64,000 nucleotides of DNA, from the NCBI GenBank assembly GCA_026225945.1, contig JAMJFZ010003581.1, positions 10,856,001 through 10,920,000 on the forward strand, given 5' to 3'. This document shows positions 11,956-23,463 of this stretch, piece after piece. Under the pieces are notes generated by a model. That model was not told the DNA's origin. It was given only the letters and a program-made list of their open reading frames with translations, and did not search any database. The stretch's first letter is position 1. Every line of letters begins with the position of its first letter. Made by a program: the position numbers and the translations under genes. The stretch is from Cricetomys ansorgei (taxonomy: Eukaryota; Chordata; Mammalia; Rodentia; Nesomyidae).

Positions 11956-12487
11956 TGGACTTAGCGGGATGGGAGCCAAGGGTACCTATGGCAGGCATTA
12001 AATTGTATCAGGCGGCTGGGACGTATCTGTGGAGAGCTTTCAAACCCAAACAGAGCTGTTTGAATTTGATGCGGGAGCACAAGGAATAATTTAAATTCTG
12101 GCAATCTGTCGGGAAATGTCGGAGGGGAGAGTAACCCGGCAAGGGTTTATAGGAGAAACCGGAAGAGGACAAAGCAGCTCGTCCATCCCTCTAGGAGCTC
12201 TGATTTAACCAGGAAAGTAGGAAACGTGTACTCTGTGCAGATCGCGGACCGTGCATATTCGTGGACCGTGCATAAAAATATTTGAAACAATATTTTTATT
12301 TTATGTTTTGAAGAGGTGCTACATGCACGTGGTTCTTAAATCAACATCACAGCACGAAATATCCAAGATGGGGTCTGTTCCATTTTTTCCCCCAGGCTGG
12401 GATGGTGCCTCTTCCACCAATGGCGCTGCAACTGCTAAACACCGGCATACGCCCTCAGGCATGCTTCCAGAGTTTACTAACACAAAC

Positions 12488-12870
12488 TGTATTAGTCAGA
12501 GGACTCTAAAGGAACAGATACAATGGGGTGGGCAAATATGGATATGCATACATTACGGAATTCATTAAGTCAGCTTTAAAATAGTAAGGACAGCAGAACT
12601 ACACCAGAGGTCTGAGAACCTGATAACCACTCGGTCCTCGAGGCTGAATGGCTCATCAGTCTGAGGGTTCTCACAGTGTGTCTCACCCAAGAGGCTAACA
12701 GCGAGCAGTTGCTCAGTTCACAAGGATGCAGGGTGCCTCGGCAGTACCAAGCTGGCGCCAGAAGCCCAGAACATTCCTGGAGAGCCAGTAGACCCTAGTC
12801 CACAACAAACCTTTGGAAACATCAGTTCTGATGTCAGTAAAGGAACTGCCAGCAGCAAGAGAGAAAATTA
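12488..12870 (-). mobile_element. MaLR-like LTR, minus strand
   Basis: It begins TGTATTAGTCAGAGGACTCTAAAGGAACAG, the reverse of a MaLR-type ...CTGACTAATACA end. GGAATTCATTAAGTCAGC and CTCGAGGCTGAATGGCTCATCAG follow. The element at 47833 shares the layout. The left end on the minus strand is not clear. Confidence 0.5.
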
Positions 12871-13084
12871 GTCAGGGCTGGAGAGGGGTGGGCACAAAAG
12901 CCAAGACGGTTTTCCTCCTGTCACATCCTCTGTATCTGGGCTGCGTCCAGAAGGCACAGCCTGCATCCCAGCGGGCCTTCTCGCATCCACCAAGACAATC
13001 AGGACATTTCTCGTGACACGTCTAATTTGTGGCAAGCTGACTTTAAAACCAACCAGAACACAAACTTTATTAATACTCTTAGCT

Positions 13085-13137
13085 TTCTCCTTTCTTACAA
13101 AAACAAAATAAACAAACAAACAAAAAAAACAAAACAG
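13085..13137 (+). repeat. A-rich (CAAA)n tract
   Basis: AAACAAACAAACAAAAAAAACAAAAC lies just upstream of a B3 element, likely the A-rich tail of an unrecognised retroposon. Confidence 0.7.
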
Positions 13138-13150
13138 TGAACTTTGGCAG

Positions 13151-13460
13151 AGGGGCCAGGCAGAGAGACAGTGGCTTAGGAGACCGTACACTTGCTATGA
13201 GAGCATGAAGACCTGCGTTCAGACCCCTGCAGCCGTGTAAAATGCCAGGCATGCCTGAAACCCCAGAGCGAGGGAGAAAGCGGAGACAGGAGACAGGAGG
13301 GTTAGTGGGGCTTGCTGGCCACCAGTCCAGCTGCAGTTTCAGCGAAAGACCCTATCACAAAGTAGGTAAGTAAGTAATGGAGCAGGACTCCCAACATCCT
13401 CTCCTAGGCTCTGTACCTATGCATGCATGGACAGACATTTGCACACATGCATGGTCTTAC
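13151..13460 (+). repeat. B3 SINE
   Basis: GGGGCCAGGCAGAGAGACAGTGG, GAAGACCTGCGTTCAGACCCC, AATGCCAGGCATGCCTGAAACCCC, GGGGCTTGCTGGCCACCAGTCC and AAAGACCCTATCACAAAG give the long B3 order. It ends in a CA tract. Confidence 0.85.
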
Positions 13461-13482
13461 AACACACACACACACACACACA
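13461..13482. repeat. (CA)n at B3 tail
   Basis: Eleven CA units follow the B3 directly. Confidence 0.9.
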
Positions 13483-13530
13483 GGCTCAAATAATAGGCCT
13501 TATAAATTTTCCACATTCTTTTTTAAAACA

Positions 13531-13743
13531 AAATTATTTATTTTATGAGTACTTTTTGTGTACCGGGGTGTATGTAAGTGCACCTCATGTTTGCAGTCCC
13601 GCCGGGGCTACAAGAGGGCATTGGTTCCTGTGGAGCTGGAGTTACAGGCAGTTGTAAGCCAACCAACACGGGAACTGGCATCCAAACCCAGGCCCTATGG
13701 AAGAGCAGCTAACGCTCTTAACCAACGAACCACCTCTGCAGCC
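13531..13743 (-). repeat. B2-type SINE, minus strand
   Basis: TTATTTATTTTATGAGTAC, AAGAGGGCATTGGTTCCTGTGG, GCTGGAGTTACAGGCAG and CTCTTAACCAACGAACCACCTCTGCAGCCC are the full reversed B2 family order. Confidence 0.9.
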
Positions 13744-13819
13744 CAGGTTTTTACATATTCATTTGTCAAATGCAAATATTCTATCATGTAGAGAGCCAGC
13801 TCCTAGACAAGAAGTGTTG

Positions 13820-14190
13820 TTTAAGATTTTTTTTCTGTCTTTTTTTATTCTGTATATATTGGATATCACTTTGTATTTTGATATATATTTGCAGAATAAA
13901 GTACACTCACTTCACAGTCTAGATGCATTTATAATTTTATGGGGATTTTGGAATTGCCCTCTTTGGGGCTCTTTTGCTGCTCATTTGCATTCCCAACAGC
14001 GGTGGCTAGGACTGCTTGCTTCCCCCCATAGGCCTGCTGACACATCGGCTTATCAGTCTGATGTGCTTTCTAGTCTATTAGGTAAAATCTTTATACAGCC
14101 TTAATGTGCTTTTCTCTTATTATAAGTGAAGTCGTACATTTTTTTTTTCATATGTTTATGAGCCCGGCGAATTTCCATCCCCTTGGTTTG
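13820..14190 (-). mobile_element. Old L1 fragment, minus strand
   Basis: TTTGCATTCCCAACAGCGGTGG, CCTGCTGACACATCGGCTTATCAG and TTATTATAAGTGAAGTCGTACATTTTTT, then CATATGTTTATGAGCC, are the reverse of the L1 ORF2 end (CCAACAGTGT..CATATG..TTGGCC). Highly decayed, with no intact frame. Confidence 0.6.
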
Positions 14191-14194
14191 GGGA

Positions 14195-14725
14195 GCTGAC
14201 TTCATCATCTCTGCATCCCTTCCCAGAACCTTCCCAAACGCCTCGCTACAAAGCAGATTTTCAGCACCGATTCGTAAATCCAATAACTGTTTGTGTAAGT
14301 AGATAAATGACTGAATATATGCTCGTGCGGTTGGAATTGTAAATCTTACGTGATCCTTCCCTCAAGGAGTATGAAAACGGTAAGCTCGCAGCCCTTGTAA
14401 GACAAATGTGTACGTGTTCAAAGAGCTGGTACGTGCCAAACTCTAAACACAAGCTGAAAACATGGAAATACGTTGTCACACCCAGAAAAGTGAGGAACGG
14501 GGAAAGAAGAACTCTGTGGCTCTTTTCGGTGGGACTGTCTTCACCCCAAGGGAGCTAAGGAGCTGGCATAACTGAGCATTTCTCTTAAAATGAGTAGAGC
14601 AGAAGGAACTAGATAACGCCCTAACATGTGGGTCCTGGTTCCTCTCAGCGTCCAATCAGAACTCAGCTTTTTCCGGTAGTTCTGAAGGCCATAGTTGGAG
14701 TTTCAACCCCCAGTCTGTTTGCTTC
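14195..14725. other. Intronic sequence, nothing recognised
   Basis: No repeat family or exon signal was recognised. Confidence 0.5.
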
Positions 14726-14727
14726 TG

Positions 14728-14797
<70 letters not shown>
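14728..14797. repeat. (GT)n microsatellite
   Basis: About 35 GT units with one TATG interruption. Confidence 0.97.
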
Positions 14798-14798
<1 letters not shown>

Positions 14799-14844
14799 GA
14801 AATGTGTATTCAGAACCCACCCATTTCGAAGTCAGTGAAGAACA

Positions 14845-14920
14845 GGCATAGCTAGGTTGAGTGACTTGCCTAAGGTCATGAGGTTCTCAAAGGGGAACCT
14901 GGGCTTTGACTTAAAACCAT
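14845..14920 (-). repeat. MIR fragment, minus strand
   Basis: GTTGAGTGACTTGCCTAAGGTCATGAGG followed by GAACCTGGGCTTTGAC is the reversed MIR core. Confidence 0.7.
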
Positions 14921-15266
14921 CATATCAGCAGTTCTCCTGGATCCTCCCACAGGGATTGTGGGTAATTAGTGGGCTGGTTGAGTACCCAGCTGGTTCTGCC
15001 TCAGACAGTGGGCCACTATGGATGGTGCCTGATGTCACCATATACAGAAGACTTGGTCCTCACCGAGTTTATTGCCCTGCCATGTGCTCCCTGAAATAAG
15101 TAGAGAAACGTAAATCCGCACTCCCTCATGGGATGGGCCGACAGACACTCCAGCCTGTGGCTGTGTTTTATGATCAACTACTGGCATTGAACTATTCAAG
15201 AATCAGATTTCTGACATGAAACACAAAGATTCTTAGATACTCTTCATTTCTGCAAGTAAACAAGAT

Positions 15267-15335
15267 CTGCCAGGTGTGGGATAGACTTCAAGGCCAGCCT
15301 GGGCCCTGTAGTGAGACCGTGTTAGAATTAAAAAT
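15267..15335 (+). repeat. B1 fragment
   Basis: GCCAGGTGTGG is followed by CTTCAAGGCCAGCCTGGGCCC and AGTGAGACCGTG: a short, internally deleted B1. Confidence 0.6.
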
Positions 15336-15390
15336 CAAGGAGGAGGGATGTTTCTCAGTGTACAGTGTTTGTCCTGGGTACCATCAGCAG

Positions 15391-15525
15391 GTGGGGGGGT
15401 GGTGAGGAGAGGAGAACAGAGGGGCAGGGAGGGGAGGGGAACAAAAGAAGGAAAGGAGCAATAGAGAGAGGGGAAAGAGAGAGAAGAAGGAAGGGAGGGG
15501 AGGAGGGTGAGAGAGATAGAGGGGG
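15391..15525 (+). repeat. Polypurine (GA/GGA)-rich tract
   Basis: About 135 bp are almost pure purine on the plus strand with very few pyrimidines. The translated frame (RRTEGQGGEGNKRRK type) is an artefact. Confidence 0.95.
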
Positions 15526-15529
15526 TTTA

Positions 15530-16400
15530 TACTCCATGCTGTTCTATTCCCCTAGTTAGCAGATGCATCAATTAGAAATACGCCTTCACTAAGCAGGAAG
15601 TGGCTTTAAGAGTATCTTAACCCCGAACACGTAATTACTTGTTTGCTCTTCATTGTATGTGTGCGCACACCGTGACCTTTAACCAAAGAGCTTTAGATGC
15701 CTCACTCCCGTAAAGACAACTTTCTCTTTAAACATCCTCTTGTCAAAGATCCACCCCTGGTCTTCTCCTGCCCTCGGATAATAGCTTTTCTCTAGCGTCA
15801 CATAGAAATAATCAGAAGCCCCCAAAGGACTCCGCATCTATTTTTTATTTCTAAAGATTGGATTTTCCAGAGACCAGATAGAGAGCAGGAGTGGGCGGCA
15901 GTACTGTGGCCACAATCATGGTCTCAGATCAGAACTCAAATGAATTTCCCACAAAGAAAATTATTCATTGAAAAGTATGTGGCCCAAGTTTCTACCATAC
16001 TCAAAGGACCAAATTAATCAGCGAAGCTCCTCACCAGAAGGGAAATAGAGGTAGATGTCAAGTTAGAGATGAATATGCCTGGGGTTTGTTTCTATTTCAT
16101 TCTCCCCATACATCAAGTCGAGTCATTCATCCTGGACTGGTGGGAAATGAAGTTTTTCAAGATAAAGGAAATTTTCAGGGAAGGAAAAAAAAGCCAAAGC
16201 CTATCCCTTTCTTTTCTAGTTTAACCAATTTTGATAAACATCATTCTAAAAATCCATTGCGTACTGCTCTGCTGCAGTCAGGAGAACATAATGTTACACG
16301 GTGTTCAGTCTCTTCCCGGCGAGCCGCTGGGAACAGGGGTTGGGAGAGCTCAGAGAGGCCTTGTTGTGGAGTCTGGGGAAATGGCTCATTAGGTAGGTGT
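15530..16400. other. Intronic sequence, nothing recognised
   Basis: An AT-rich and GA-mixed region with no repeat family or exon signal recognised. Confidence 0.5.
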
Positions 16401-16411
16401 AGCTGTTAGGC

Positions 16412-16725
16412 TGTTGTGGCGGCCCAGCAAGGAAGATAAGGAGGCATGTTTTGTAAGTGCGAACTCTGCCGGATCTCGGCAGAGGGAACCACCATCAAGG
16501 CAAGTGCCGTCCTAGACGGTGGAACCCCGAGTGTCTGAGCTCAGGTGTTTTTATTGATTCCAGACTCCTCAGGTGTTCTACTGATAGCACGTGCAGATCA
16601 TAAGCAATAAAATACCCCCCACAAAAATCCAACACATGAGATAACACAAAACACCAAGACCTAGACAGACACTCAACAGTGCATAAAACAATTATTTTAT
16701 ACATAACTAAAAATAAATTTCTACA
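16412..16725 (-). mobile_element. Solo LTR-like element, minus strand (copy 2 of a pair)
   Basis: On the minus strand it runs from TGTAGAAATTTATTTTTAG to GGGCCGCCACAACA, so it has TG...CA ends and a length of 314 bp. An AATAAAAACACC sits mid-element as a polyadenylation-type signal. The segments shared with 3924-4193 are listed there. Likely a solo LTR of a rodent ERV; the family was not named. Confidence 0.55.
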
Positions 16726-16730
16726 ATAGG

Positions 16731-16998
16731 TAAGGGCTTCCTGGATACACTCAAGGACATGAGTTTGAAGCCCCAACATGCCCATAAAAAAATCCACGTA
16801 CGGCTGTGGGTGCCTGTAACCCCATCATTGGAAAGTGGTAACAGGCAGATCCCAACAGTTGCTGGCCCATTAGCCTAGCAGAAACAGCAAGCTTGCAGCC
16901 CAATGAAGGACTTGTCTCAAGGCAGTAGTCAGAGAGATAAAAGAAGATGCCGGACTGTCAGCTTTGTCCTCCCCATGTGTCACAAACACATACACACA
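16731..16998 (+). repeat. B3 SINE, diverged
   Basis: GGACATGAGTTTGAAGCCCC, CCATAAAAAAATCCACG, GGTGCCTGTAACCCC, GTTGCTGGCCCATTAGCC and GAAGGACTTGTCTCAAGG follow the B3 order. A CA-type tail ends where a B1 was inserted. Confidence 0.7.
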
Positions 16999-17162
16999 GC
17001 TGGGCTGTGGTGGAGCACGCCTTTAATCCCAGCACTCAGGAGGAAGAGGCAGGTGGATCTCTGTGAGTTCGAGGCCAGCCTGGTCTACAGAGTGAGTTCC
17101 AGGACAGCCAGAGTTACTAGAGAGAAACCCTGTCTTGAAGAAAACAAACAAACAAACGAACA
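16999..17162 (+). repeat. B1 SINE, well preserved
   Basis: GCTGGGCTGTGGTGGAGCACG, CCTTTAATCCCAGCACTCAGG, GTGGATCTCTGTGAGTTCGAGG and CCAGCCTGGTCTACAGAGTG are followed by a CAAA tail. The best-preserved B1 in the window. The CTCTGTGAGTTC wording is the non-house-mouse type. Confidence 0.95.
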
Positions 17163-17164
17163 AG

Positions 17165-17550
17165 ATAAACACATACACACATTAATTAAAACCACAGTGA
17201 CTTATGGAGTCAGCCATTAAACAATAAATGCGTGTGGGGAAAATGTGAACCTTGATGTTTCTCACGCCTGTTTCCTAAAGCTTGCAGATCTGGTCCTCTT
17301 CTGTGTGTGAATCCCTAGGACGCAGAGTGACTTAGTAAGTGGTTGAAAAGCGTCCGACAGTGTTGTGACTAGAAGTCTATTGGTGTTAAAATTGTAGTAA
17401 AGTCAAAACAAAAGGAGTTTCATGATGTCCAGGAGATGTCCGTGACTCTCACTGGCCCACCTGGTCAGGGCTCACTCTTGAGAGCAGGAAACCTGAGTAT
17501 TGATTTCTCAGTGAGATCAAGAAGACCCAAGCAGATACTTATTTTTAAAA
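17165..17550. other. Intronic sequence, nothing recognised
   Basis: No repeat family or exon signal was recognised. Confidence 0.5.
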
Positions 17551-17553
17551 AGT

Positions 17554-17652
17554 TAGAGAGAGAGAGAGAGAGAATGTGTGTTTGTACATGAATGTATTTG
17601 TATATATATGTATATGCTTTTATATATGTTGATGTCTGTGTATGTGTGTATT

Positions 17653-17683
<31 letters not shown>

Positions 17684-17727
17684 GTCTTTCTCTCTCTCTC
17701 TCTCTGTGTCTGTGTGTCTGTGTGTTA
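17554..17727. repeat. Compound (GA)n-(TG/TA)n-(TC)n microsatellite
   Basis: GA at 17554-17573, TGTA-type words to 17652, then TC/TCTG words to 17727. The GA and TC tracts are complementary and could pair as a stem of about 20 bp. Confidence 0.93.
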
Positions 17728-17729
17728 GG

Positions 17730-19290
17730 GATATTGTGATTAATAATTGTTTTGGATTTATTTTATTATACAGAATCTCCACAAATTTGTTTGATTCCCT
17801 TCAGCAGTTGGCACGAGCATGAGTTTTGCCTACAAATTTGTTTAGTTCCCAGCAATACAAAAGGCAAAATGACCCCCAAATTTTTGGAGGTTGGTCACTG
17901 GTCACTTTCCATCCAAATGGCACAGTTTTTACCTCATGTTTCTGCCTGGGGGTGAGAAAGTTCTAGCTAGAGAAGGGAGAACAGTACACCAGCAGTTCAG
18001 CAGAGGCAGGGCCAGCCCTGCGTACTGGGTGGGACAGACAGGGAGAATGGAGACTGGTTGCTAGTGTCAAATAAGGTGAGATAGTGGGTAGCTTCAAAGG
18101 GAGCTTCACTGAGGACAGAGACTAAGCTTCAGTGGGTGAGGAGGGAGGGCTGTTGAGGAAGCAGTGCCAAGGGACAGTTTGTTTGTGACAAGGCAGAAGA
18201 GGCAAGTTCATAGAGCTCCAGACCTGGGCTCCAGGTGGGATCTCCATGAACCTTTCAGGCGCAAGGGTCCCCCACTGTCAGATCACAATCAGAACACTTG
18301 GCTTCACTTACAGATGATGACATGGAAGAACCTACAATTTTCCTTCCCCGTGTACTTTCCTTGGCTCTGTTCACTCTCCGGAAGGGCCACTTGAGCCTCT
18401 ACTCGCTCCAGACACTCAGCGAGCAGCTCCTTTCCCTTCTCTAGAGCTAAAGCAGTTCCACGTGGAGTAATTCAGAGGGTTGAGTACTTAGGCCTTTCCT
18501 ACCTTGTGCTGCCCTGATACACATACATTAGGCGAAGGTGTTAACCATCCTCTTCTTACCCTCTGATAACATTAAGGAGCCTTTTGATTACCCTGAACCT
18601 GTCATGAACACATTTGCTGAACACTTGTGGATTCAGGAAGGGAGGGACTAGGAAGTGACCACAGGTCAATAAAACCCAAGATGTAGAGTGTCTGGCTCCA
18701 GCCATGTGACCAATGTACTTGGCCCCTAAAAAGGAATATGTCTGATCCATGTGGAGAGAATTCAGGGAGCATCAGTTGTGGTCAAAGCAAGAAGGCATTA
18801 GGAAACTGGGTGTGGTCCACAGAGGTGATGGGGAGAAAGGTCTGGTGTCTGAGATGAGCCAGCAAAGGCGGGCAGCAAAGAGGGATCACGGAGGCTTTAA
18901 AGACACCAGGGGGAAGGAGCAGAAGAGGAAAGGAAAGCAAATCACAGGGGTGTCACATTGCACTTGGCCCTTTAAAACATTTGCAGATTTCGTCCTGACC
19001 ATCTGAGCCTGACCCAGGCTCAGACACAGACTTCTGGCAGACTCCAGTCCTCTGCTTCATCATCCTAGCCTTGTAACTCCAAATCCCAGCTCCGTGTTAA
19101 CTTTTACTAGTCCACTTGCATGGGAAGGTTATGGGGAACAAAAAAGGGCCCCGTGGCATTCTGTTAAAGGGAAAGTCTGATCATCTTGAAACAATATGGT
19201 CTTAAGGGAAGCTGGGTTAAGAAGAGCAGGGGATAAAGGAAATATGGGTAGTAGGCCAGTGTTATTCCCTCAGACACACATTTGCATGCT
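17730..19290. other. Intronic sequence, nothing recognised
   Basis: No gene or named repeat was recognised. Confidence 0.5.
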
Positions 19291-19297
19291 GGGAAAG

Positions 19298-19352
19298 GTT
19301 CTTTCTCTCTCTCCTTCTGTCTGTCTCTGTCTCTCTGTCTTTCTTTCCCTCA
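19298..19352. repeat. (TCTG/TC)n low-complexity tract
   Basis: TC-rich words with TGTC interruptions. Confidence 0.85.
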
Positions 19353-19357
19353 CACAC

Positions 19358-19425
19358 AGCCTTGCCTCCGCTTTCCAAGTGCTGGGGTTACAGGTGTTCG
19401 TCACAGCGTCTAGCCTAGAGAAGTA
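19358..19425 (-). repeat. B1 fragment, minus strand
   Basis: GCCTCCGCTTTCCAAGTGCTGGGGTTACAGG is the reversed B1 head. Confidence 0.7.
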
Positions 19426-19429
19426 ACGT

Positions 19430-20790
19430 TCACACGTGCAGTGGAATGGGTAGCATCAATGTTTCATTCCCAGTGTTTGACTTGCAAGAAGAGCAGGAAG
19501 ATCTGGCAATTAACAGTTTCCCCCTTAAGTGAAACATGTTGTATTCCAACCCTGCCCCCATCCTTAAAATGTGTTGTTTTTTAGACCTGAACTGTGAGTG
19601 TGTAGTCTTCCCCAACACCCGCAGAGCATCCCAGGGCTCCCTCCTGATTACATACCTGTGTCCCATGGCTACTGCTAAGGACAGTCACATGGCAGATTTC
19701 TCTTTGGGATGGTCAGACTGGTTCATGGGGATAAACCAGACACCAGGCATGAAGCACCCTGAGGAGGAAGCACTTATTTTTGCTCATGCTTTGAGGAGAT
19801 GCAGATCCTCTTGGTGGGAAAGACACAGCAATGGAGACGTGGGGTATCTGGTCACACCGTGTCTACAATCCAAAAGCAGATATTGCTACTGGTACTCAAA
19901 TAGCTCTCCTATAATTTTCTTTTTTATCCAGTTAGCCTATTGGATGGTGCCACTCACATTGGGGTGTGTGATCTTTCGTTCATTAAACACTTCTGGAAAG
20001 ACCCTCCCAGAAAAATCCAAAGGTACGCCTCACAAATTCCCCCAGGCATTTCTTAATCCAAAGATGCTGACCACGAAGACCGATTATCACAGAGGATGTG
20101 GCCTGGCCAGTCCACCACACTCCTGCAGAGGAGTCTGGACCCGCTGTATATTAGATAGAAGCGTCTAGTCAGGCATTTGGATGAGAGAGGACAGATTCTC
20201 AGCACAGCCACCTACAGCTCCAGGAGCTGCTGCCAAGTGCAATGGTGTTAGAGCCACGTACAGTTGTGCTTGGCTGCCCTGTGGATTTCAAGCCCTGGCA
20301 TTCCCTCCTCAGCTCCTTGGGGCTCCTTCCTCTGCTTTGTCCTTCCCTGTGCTCTGCGCCATGGCCTGCTATGACCTTGCCTGCTTAAGTCTGTGATGAG
20401 AGCCCACACTTGGCATGACTTTAATCCTCTGCATGTGTTAAGCCTCATTTTATGGTCTAACATATGGTCTCTCCTGGGAATATGCTTCCCGTGAACTTGA
20501 GGAAACTGTGCGTCCTGCTGTTGTTGCTAGGTGGATAGCAGGACCTCTAGATGCCTGGTGATCTGGTGGGTTCACAGCATCAAGTCTGTTTCCTGTTGTC
20601 TTATCCTATTAGCTCCATGGAATGTGGGAATGAAAGTATCCAAATACTATTGTCCAGTGGTCTGTTACCCTCGGAGATTCCAATGGTTTCGTCAGTCCTC
20701 GAAGGTCTGTGTATTGCGTGCAGACACAATGTCCTCTGACAAATTGACCCTTTTATGGTTAGGAAATATTCTCTTTATCTCTAGTGACAT
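19430..20790. other. Intronic sequence, nothing recognised
   Basis: A 210-codon plus-strand frame (19536-20168) has no recognised domain and no paired splice sites. The frame alone does not support a gene. Confidence 0.45.
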
Positions 20791-20799
20791 TTTTAATAT

Positions 20800-20915
20800 T
20801 TATCTTTATTACTTTTATTTATAGATGCGTGTGTGTCTATTTATACATACACATGTGCCTGTGGGGTGCTTGCAAAAGACAGAAGAGGGCATTGGTTCCC
20901 CTGTATGCCCCGCAT
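20800..20915 (-). repeat. B2-type SINE fragment, minus strand
   Basis: TTACTTTTATTTATAGATGCG, GCCTGTGGGGTGCTTGC and AGAAGAGGGCATTGGTTCCC are the reversed B2 3' half. Confidence 0.7.
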
Positions 20916-20919
20916 GTTT

Positions 20920-21900
20920 CCTCCACACAGGCCCCTCCACGCACCCAGGGGTCCCAACCACCCCTCTCAGATGGCTACTTGGGGAGGCGCCACCCATGCG
21001 TTACCTTGCCCCAAACCAGGTACCTGGCAGGGACCGCCAGCACAGCTGACCTCTGTGGGCCCTTCACTGGTGTTCTTTTCAAGAAGGGGAGGCTCTGGAG
21101 GCAGCCACTGCTGTTGGGAAACTGTAGGTAGGGTGGGGAAGGTGCATCTGACCTAAGTACCCATAACCCAGCAGCCATTCTGTGGTGGCAGCGTCAAACA
21201 GCACCCCCATCCCCATCCCCAGGGAGCTCTTGGCTGAGGCAGGGCCTGGCACCATAGGCCAGGGACAGGGAGAGGTAGAAAGTAGAGCTCAGGCAGCCTG
21301 GCCCCAACAAGCCCCGGACCCCATTCCTCCTCAGGAGAATGGACGTCCAACCCCTTGATATATGTTCACCTGCTTTGCGAAAATTTAGAATTTATTTGTT
21401 GAATTTGTTTATTTGACCTCAGGATTAGAGTTTACTTCTCAGGTTAGATTTAGCAGACCTCGAAGTCAGCATGAGCCCATCAGGGTTAGGCCCCTCTCCC
21501 CAGATTACTCTAACTGTGATAATGGCCATTTCAAGCCTCAAAGGCAAAATCACGGAGTCAGAAACTCACCGATTCCTGCACTCAGATCCCACCCCAGGCC
21601 ACCCTGGAAAGCTCTGAGCTCCCCTCAACTCCCAGAAATCCAATAAGAAGAGCTGCATTCTGCTCAGTTCTTTGCTGCTTCTCTTTGGAGTGGAGGCACT
21701 CATTCTCCCAGATTCTTCCCTTCAAATAAATCTCTTGTGAGGTTCGCTGCATGGTGTCTTTGTTCTTGGAACGGAGCAGAACTGAACACTTCAGCTCAGT
21801 CAGGGATATTCTCCTCTCAAAGCTGGGGGAAACTTCTCCCCTCAGAGCTGTGTGGTTCCCTGGCTTCTCACTGCCAGGCAACCTCTCCATCTCCATCTGA
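20920..21900. other. Intronic sequence, nothing recognised
   Basis: No repeat family was named and no exon is supported. Confidence 0.45.
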
Positions 21901-21904
21901 GCTG

Positions 21905-22017
21905 TAAACACGAACCCCTAAAGCTGGAGTTACAGGTGATTGCGACCCACCCCATATGGATGCTGGGAACCAACCCCTGGTCCCCTGAAAGAGCCCCAAG
22001 CACTCTTAATGCTACTA
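21905..22017 (-). repeat. B2-type SINE fragment, minus strand
   Basis: AAAGCTGGAGTTACAGGTGATTG, GATGCTGGGAACCAACCCC and CCCCAAGCACTCTTAATGC are the reversed B2 5' half. Confidence 0.8.
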
Positions 22018-22154
22018 CTATGTCTCGAGTTTTGTTGTTGTTTTCAAGTCTATTTTGTTTCATATTAGAATTCCTCTTTACAGCTTTCTTGTAATTTGCC
22101 TAACGAACCTTTTCCACTGTTTTACTTCCTGCTAATTGCCATCTATTTTTACTT

Positions 22155-22182
22155 TTTATTTATTTATTTATTTATTTATTTT
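22155..22182. repeat. (TTTA)n microsatellite
   Basis: About seven TTTA/TATT units. Confidence 0.9.
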
Positions 22183-22189
22183 GCTGTAT

Positions 22190-22630
22190 ACCTTCCTTAG
22201 GAAGGTATGAACAGAGTTACCCCCTTCTTACAAGACTCCCTACAACACCACCCAGAGTTCACCCTGGGCAATCATTGAATTTATTGGGCTTGTTTGCGGA
22301 GCACGGACCAGAAGTTACCGACAGCAATGACCGCCAAAGCAATGGCACGGGAAAGTCTGGAAGCAGTATGGATTACGGCCTCCCCATAGCTTCATAGACG
22401 GAGCCCCTTTCCATTAACCTTCCCTAGCCTATACACGCAAGCATGTCCCAGACCCAAAGCCATGCAAAAGCCTGGGAGGAGTAGCTGGGATCTCAGGTGA
22501 GGATCCGATGATCCTCCCAGCCCTCCTTCTAATAAGGAAAGCCAACAATTAACAAGCCCCATCCTGATATTCTCTCACAGACACAGCTGTTTTAAGGATG
22601 TTAGCTGCTTTGCTTTGAGGACTGCATTCT
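22190..22630. other. Intronic sequence, nothing recognised
   Basis: No repeat family or exon signal was recognised. Confidence 0.45.
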
Positions 22631-22634
22631 TTAG

Positions 22635-22636
<2 letters not shown>

Positions 22637-22681
<45 letters not shown>
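22637..22681. repeat. (TG)n microsatellite
   Basis: About 22 uninterrupted TG units. Confidence 0.97.
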
Positions 22682-22685
<4 letters not shown>

Positions 22686-22689
22686 ATGT

Positions 22690-23460
22690 GCGCTTGTAAG
22701 TGTTCAGGTACACAGGTATGTAGATACATGTGCATATATATGCATGCTTGTGTAGAGATTTAGTGTAGGGCTGACTGCATAAGATTTGGACATAATACTG
22801 TAAACACCAAGAAACTTCAGAGGTTGAAGGTTTAAATGAAGGCATCGGTGAAGAGAAACTGGATAGGAGAGGTCCAGGCAAAGGGAAATCAGAAAGTCTT
22901 TGCAACCAATTAAATAGCGCCATAATACCATCTGGGGGTGCACAAATGCGTTCATTTTCTCTGCTAATTAAATAATTAGAAAAGGGGAAAACTTTGAAAG
23001 TCAAGCAAAGCCTAAATTTATTCAAAGAAGGTAATTTTATTGGAGTGAAAAACAAACAGCCAAAAAAAAAAGAAAAGAAAAAAGAAAGCAGGGCAGGCCA
23101 TCTGTAATCTTAGTAGCTACCTGGAGGAAGAGAGCAGAGAAGGGGGAAGAGTCACACAGCTTGATGCAAGCCAGCATGGAGGGCAGCCACATGGTGATGG
23201 GCAGAGAGTGGGCTTTAGAGAAATAAAGCCCAAATTGTTGGGGCAGCATCCCTGCACTCTGTAAGATACCGTGGTAGGGGGTGGTAATCCTAGGAAGGAA
23301 AAGTAGAGAATCTCATTACAGGGACGGTTGTTCCACCTGTCTCTTCAGCATGTCCGAAGGTGAGCATGCCTTCCTAGGAGTCGTTTCCGGTGGCCAGAGA
23401 ATTGACCTACCCAGCTGGATCAACTCATTCGCGGTTTGGGTGCTTGGGAGATCAGGTCTC
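22690..23460. other. Intronic sequence, nothing recognised
   Basis: It contains an A/G-rich patch at 23062-23092. No gene is supported. Confidence 0.45.
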
Positions 23461-23463
23461 CGT

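Noticed and set aside
19536..20168. 210-codon plus-strand frame
   Set aside because: No recognised domain, no flanking splice pair, ordinary composition. A chance frame is the simplest reading.
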